Assembly (NCBI RefSeq): GCF_000025985.1
Contig: NC_003228.3
Coordinates: 4,030,001 to 4,094,000 of the forward strand
Length of the DNA stretch: 64,000 nucleotides
Direction: 5' to 3'
Origin: Bacteroides fragilis NCTC 9343
Lineage (GTDB): Bacteria > Bacteroidota > Bacteroidia > Bacteroidales > Bacteroidaceae
Shown here: piece by piece, positions 62,627 through 64,000 of the stretch
Position numbering within the stretch: position 1 is the stretch's first letter
Layout: the number at the start of each line of letters is the position of its first letter
The notes under the pieces: model-generated
What the model was told of the DNA's origin: nothing
The model's database searches: none
Seen by the model: the letters and a program-made list of their open reading frames with translations, nothing else
Translations under genes and position numbers: made by a program

Positions 62627-64000
62627 ATGAAAAGCATTAGTATTACCACTTACAGGGGTTTCAGCAAAGTGAAAGGGAAATGTTCACTGCAGGAATTGAT
62701 CGGATGGGTACGGAGCAGACAATACGCCAACCTGATAGAGAAAATAGGAAGGCTGGTCAGTGAAGGAAAAACCAAGGAGGCGGAGAATGTGAAGCGGCAA
62801 CTGGACTACTTCACCGTCACGGCAAACTATCATGAATGCAGGCTGGCGCACAGCATAGCCGCATACAACGACACCAGCACCATCGACATCGACAAGCTGC
62901 GGGAAGAGGAACTGGAACGCATACGGGCTCTGATAGAAGCCGACGAAGCGACGCTCGCCTGTTTCCTCACCGCCAAGCAGCACGGTTTCAAAATTCTGGC
63001 TTACCTGACAGACCTTGAGGCGGAGGCGTGGAGAAACTCGTTCTTCAAGACAGCAACCATCACCTACGACAGACTGGAACAGTATCACGCAGGCATCTAC
63101 GAACTGACCCGGAAACACTACGAGAAACTGCTGCAAACAGAGGTGGACACCAGCGGAAAAGACTTGTCGAGAGGTGTCTTCGCCTCGTATGACCCGAAGG
63201 CATTTTACTCTGCCGAAAGGGTGGCACGCATCCCCGAACGGACACTCACCATCGAAGCTCCCGAACCTGCACAAAGGGGAAGGAAGAAAAAGAAAGAACC
63301 CGAAACGGGACAGACGGGAGATATCAGCGCCTATACGTGTATGGAATTCAACAAATGCCTCTGCTCCACGCAAAGGCTGATGAAATATACGGAAGGAAGC
63401 CGCAATTCGTTCCTCTTCACCCTGGGAAACAAATGTTTCCGAAAAGGGCTCGAAGAGTCGGAAGTGAAGCGCCTGGCGGCGGAAAGGCTGGGAGACGGAG
63501 GAGGGATGGACACGGACACACCCATCGGAAACGCCTACACATATACCGACAGGACGGAACGGGCAGAGGAGAAGAAAAAGATACCACTCGTGGAACAGGT
63601 GATAGATTATCTGAACAAGAATTATGCTTTCAGGCGAAACACGGTGCTCGACCGCCTCGAGATGTGCGACTTATCCCAAACGGAAGAGAAATCTTTCTAT
63701 GCCATGCGGAACAAGGATTTCAACTCCATCTTCCTGAACATCAGCAGGCAGGGCATAGCTTATCCGCTCAACAGCCTGAAATCGGTCATCGACTCGGACT
63801 ATTCACCGGAGTTCAACCCCTTCACGCACTACTTCGAAGGAAATGCCCGGTGGGACAGGAAGACTGACCACATCAGAAAACTGGCGGACACCATACAGGC
63901 GGAAGATCAGGAGTTCTGGAGGGAGGGATTCCGGCGGTGGATCGTGGCCATGGTGGCCTCGGCCCTCCGACCGGGCAAAGCAAACCAAGAAGCACTGGTG
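62627..64000 (+). CDS. BT4734-like/VirE-family protein (partial, runs off right edge)
   Basis: 458 codons with no stop before the end of the window. I chose the ATG at 62627 (MKSISITTYRGFSKVKGK); another ATG at 620 is out of frame. The N-terminal 200 residues follow the BT4734/BF3469-type primase-related pattern (SAYNDTST-like IAAYNDTSTIDIDKLREEE, ending with the FYSAERV region). After a basic linker (RGRKKKKEPETGQ) comes a helical middle, and the last part (from about residue 320, KKIPLVEQVIDYLNKNYAFR) begins the VirE/P-loop-like region seen in these proteins (WDRKTDHIRKLADTI). Such genes flank capsule loci and mobile elements in Bacteroides. Confidence 0.75.
   Translation, partial: MKSISITTYRGFSKVKGKCSLQELIGWVRSRQYANLIEKIGRLVSEGKTKEAENVKRQLDYFTVTANYHECRLAHSIAAYNDTSTIDIDKLREEELERIRALIEADEATLACFLTAKQHGFKILAYLTDLEAEAWRNSFFKTATITYDRLEQYHAGIYELTRKHYEKLLQTEVDTSGKDLSRGVFASYDPKAFYSAERVARIPERTLTIEAPEPAQRGRKKKKEPETGQTGDISAYTCMEFNKCLCSTQRLMKYTEGSRNSFLFTLGNKCFRKGLEESEVKRLAAERLGDGGGMDTDTPIGNAYTYTDRTERAEEKKKIPLVEQVIDYLNKNYAFRRNTVLDRLEMCDLSQTEEKSFYAMRNKDFNSIFLNISRQGIAYPLNSLKSVIDSDYSPEFNPFTHYFEGNARWDRKTDHIRKLADTIQAEDQEFWREGFRRWIVAMVASALRPGKANQEALV

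Noticed and set aside
63337..63867. 176-codon frame inside the BT4734-like gene
   Set aside because: It is an alternate frame of the longer uninterrupted gene starting at 62627.
1..64000. CRISPR arrays, tRNA and rRNA genes
   Set aside because: No regular spaced repeats, cloverleaf or rRNA sequence was seen on either strand.

Overview
The window looks like chromosomal DNA of a gut Bacteroides, most likely Bacteroides fragilis or a close relative. The evidence is SusC/SusD-type genes, many Bacteroidetes-specific lipoprotein families (DUF1735, DUF4493), promoters with the Bacteroides -7 motif TAnnTTTG, a gdhB-type glutamate dehydrogenase, and a capsular polysaccharide locus headed by UpxY/UpxZ behind an invertible promoter. 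That last arrangement is the B. fragilis capsule phase-variation design.

Layout. 1-2.4 kb: the end of a glycan-utilisation operon, with a probable GH18 tail and two surface DUF1735 lipoproteins. 2.6-12.4 kb: an accessory region of AT-rich genes. It holds a type II restriction-modification pair, an XRE-type regulator, decayed reading frames, a large unrecognised lipoprotein with a small partner, and an AAA ATPase plus PD-(D/E)XK-like nuclease pair. 12.4-21.6 kb: a tight seven-gene minus-strand operon of DUF4493-type lipoproteins with one outer-membrane barrel. 21.8-35.6 kb: mostly core genes. These are a receiver/pyruvate-phosphate-dikinase-like fusion, glutamate dehydrogenase, an M24 aminopeptidase, an exported caspase-like protein coupled to an exported WD40 protein, a CCA-adding-type tRNA nucleotidyltransferase and a lipoprotein. 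36.0-45.5 kb: a five-gene operon of SusC, SusD, a lipoprotein, an M16 protease and a ChaN-like protein. 45.7-46.7 kb: a cold-shock-domain protein and a toxin-antitoxin remnant.

46.8-61.9 kb is the capsule locus, transcribed leftwards: invertible promoter, upxY, upxZ, WecA-like initiating transferase, Wzx flippase, nitroreductase-like protein, pyruvyltransferase, GT10 fucosyltransferase, three GT2 enzymes, EpsG/Wzy-like polymerase, GT4, GT2, rmlA, rmlC, and a degenerate YwqE-like PHP protein. The serotype-specific core (about 49-59.2 kb) is much more AT-rich than both flanks, as expected for a swapped cassette. In this assembly the invertible promoter points rightwards, away from upxY, so the locus is in the OFF orientation. 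From 62.1 kb a small gene and a BT4734/VirE-like protein run off the right edge.

The items most worth follow-up are the invertible promoter captured OFF, the ATPase-nuclease pair at 10.2-12.0 kb, the lipoprotein pair at 7.2-9.3 kb, the DUF4493 operon, the exported caspase/WD40 pair, and the TonB transporter-M16-ChaN operon.
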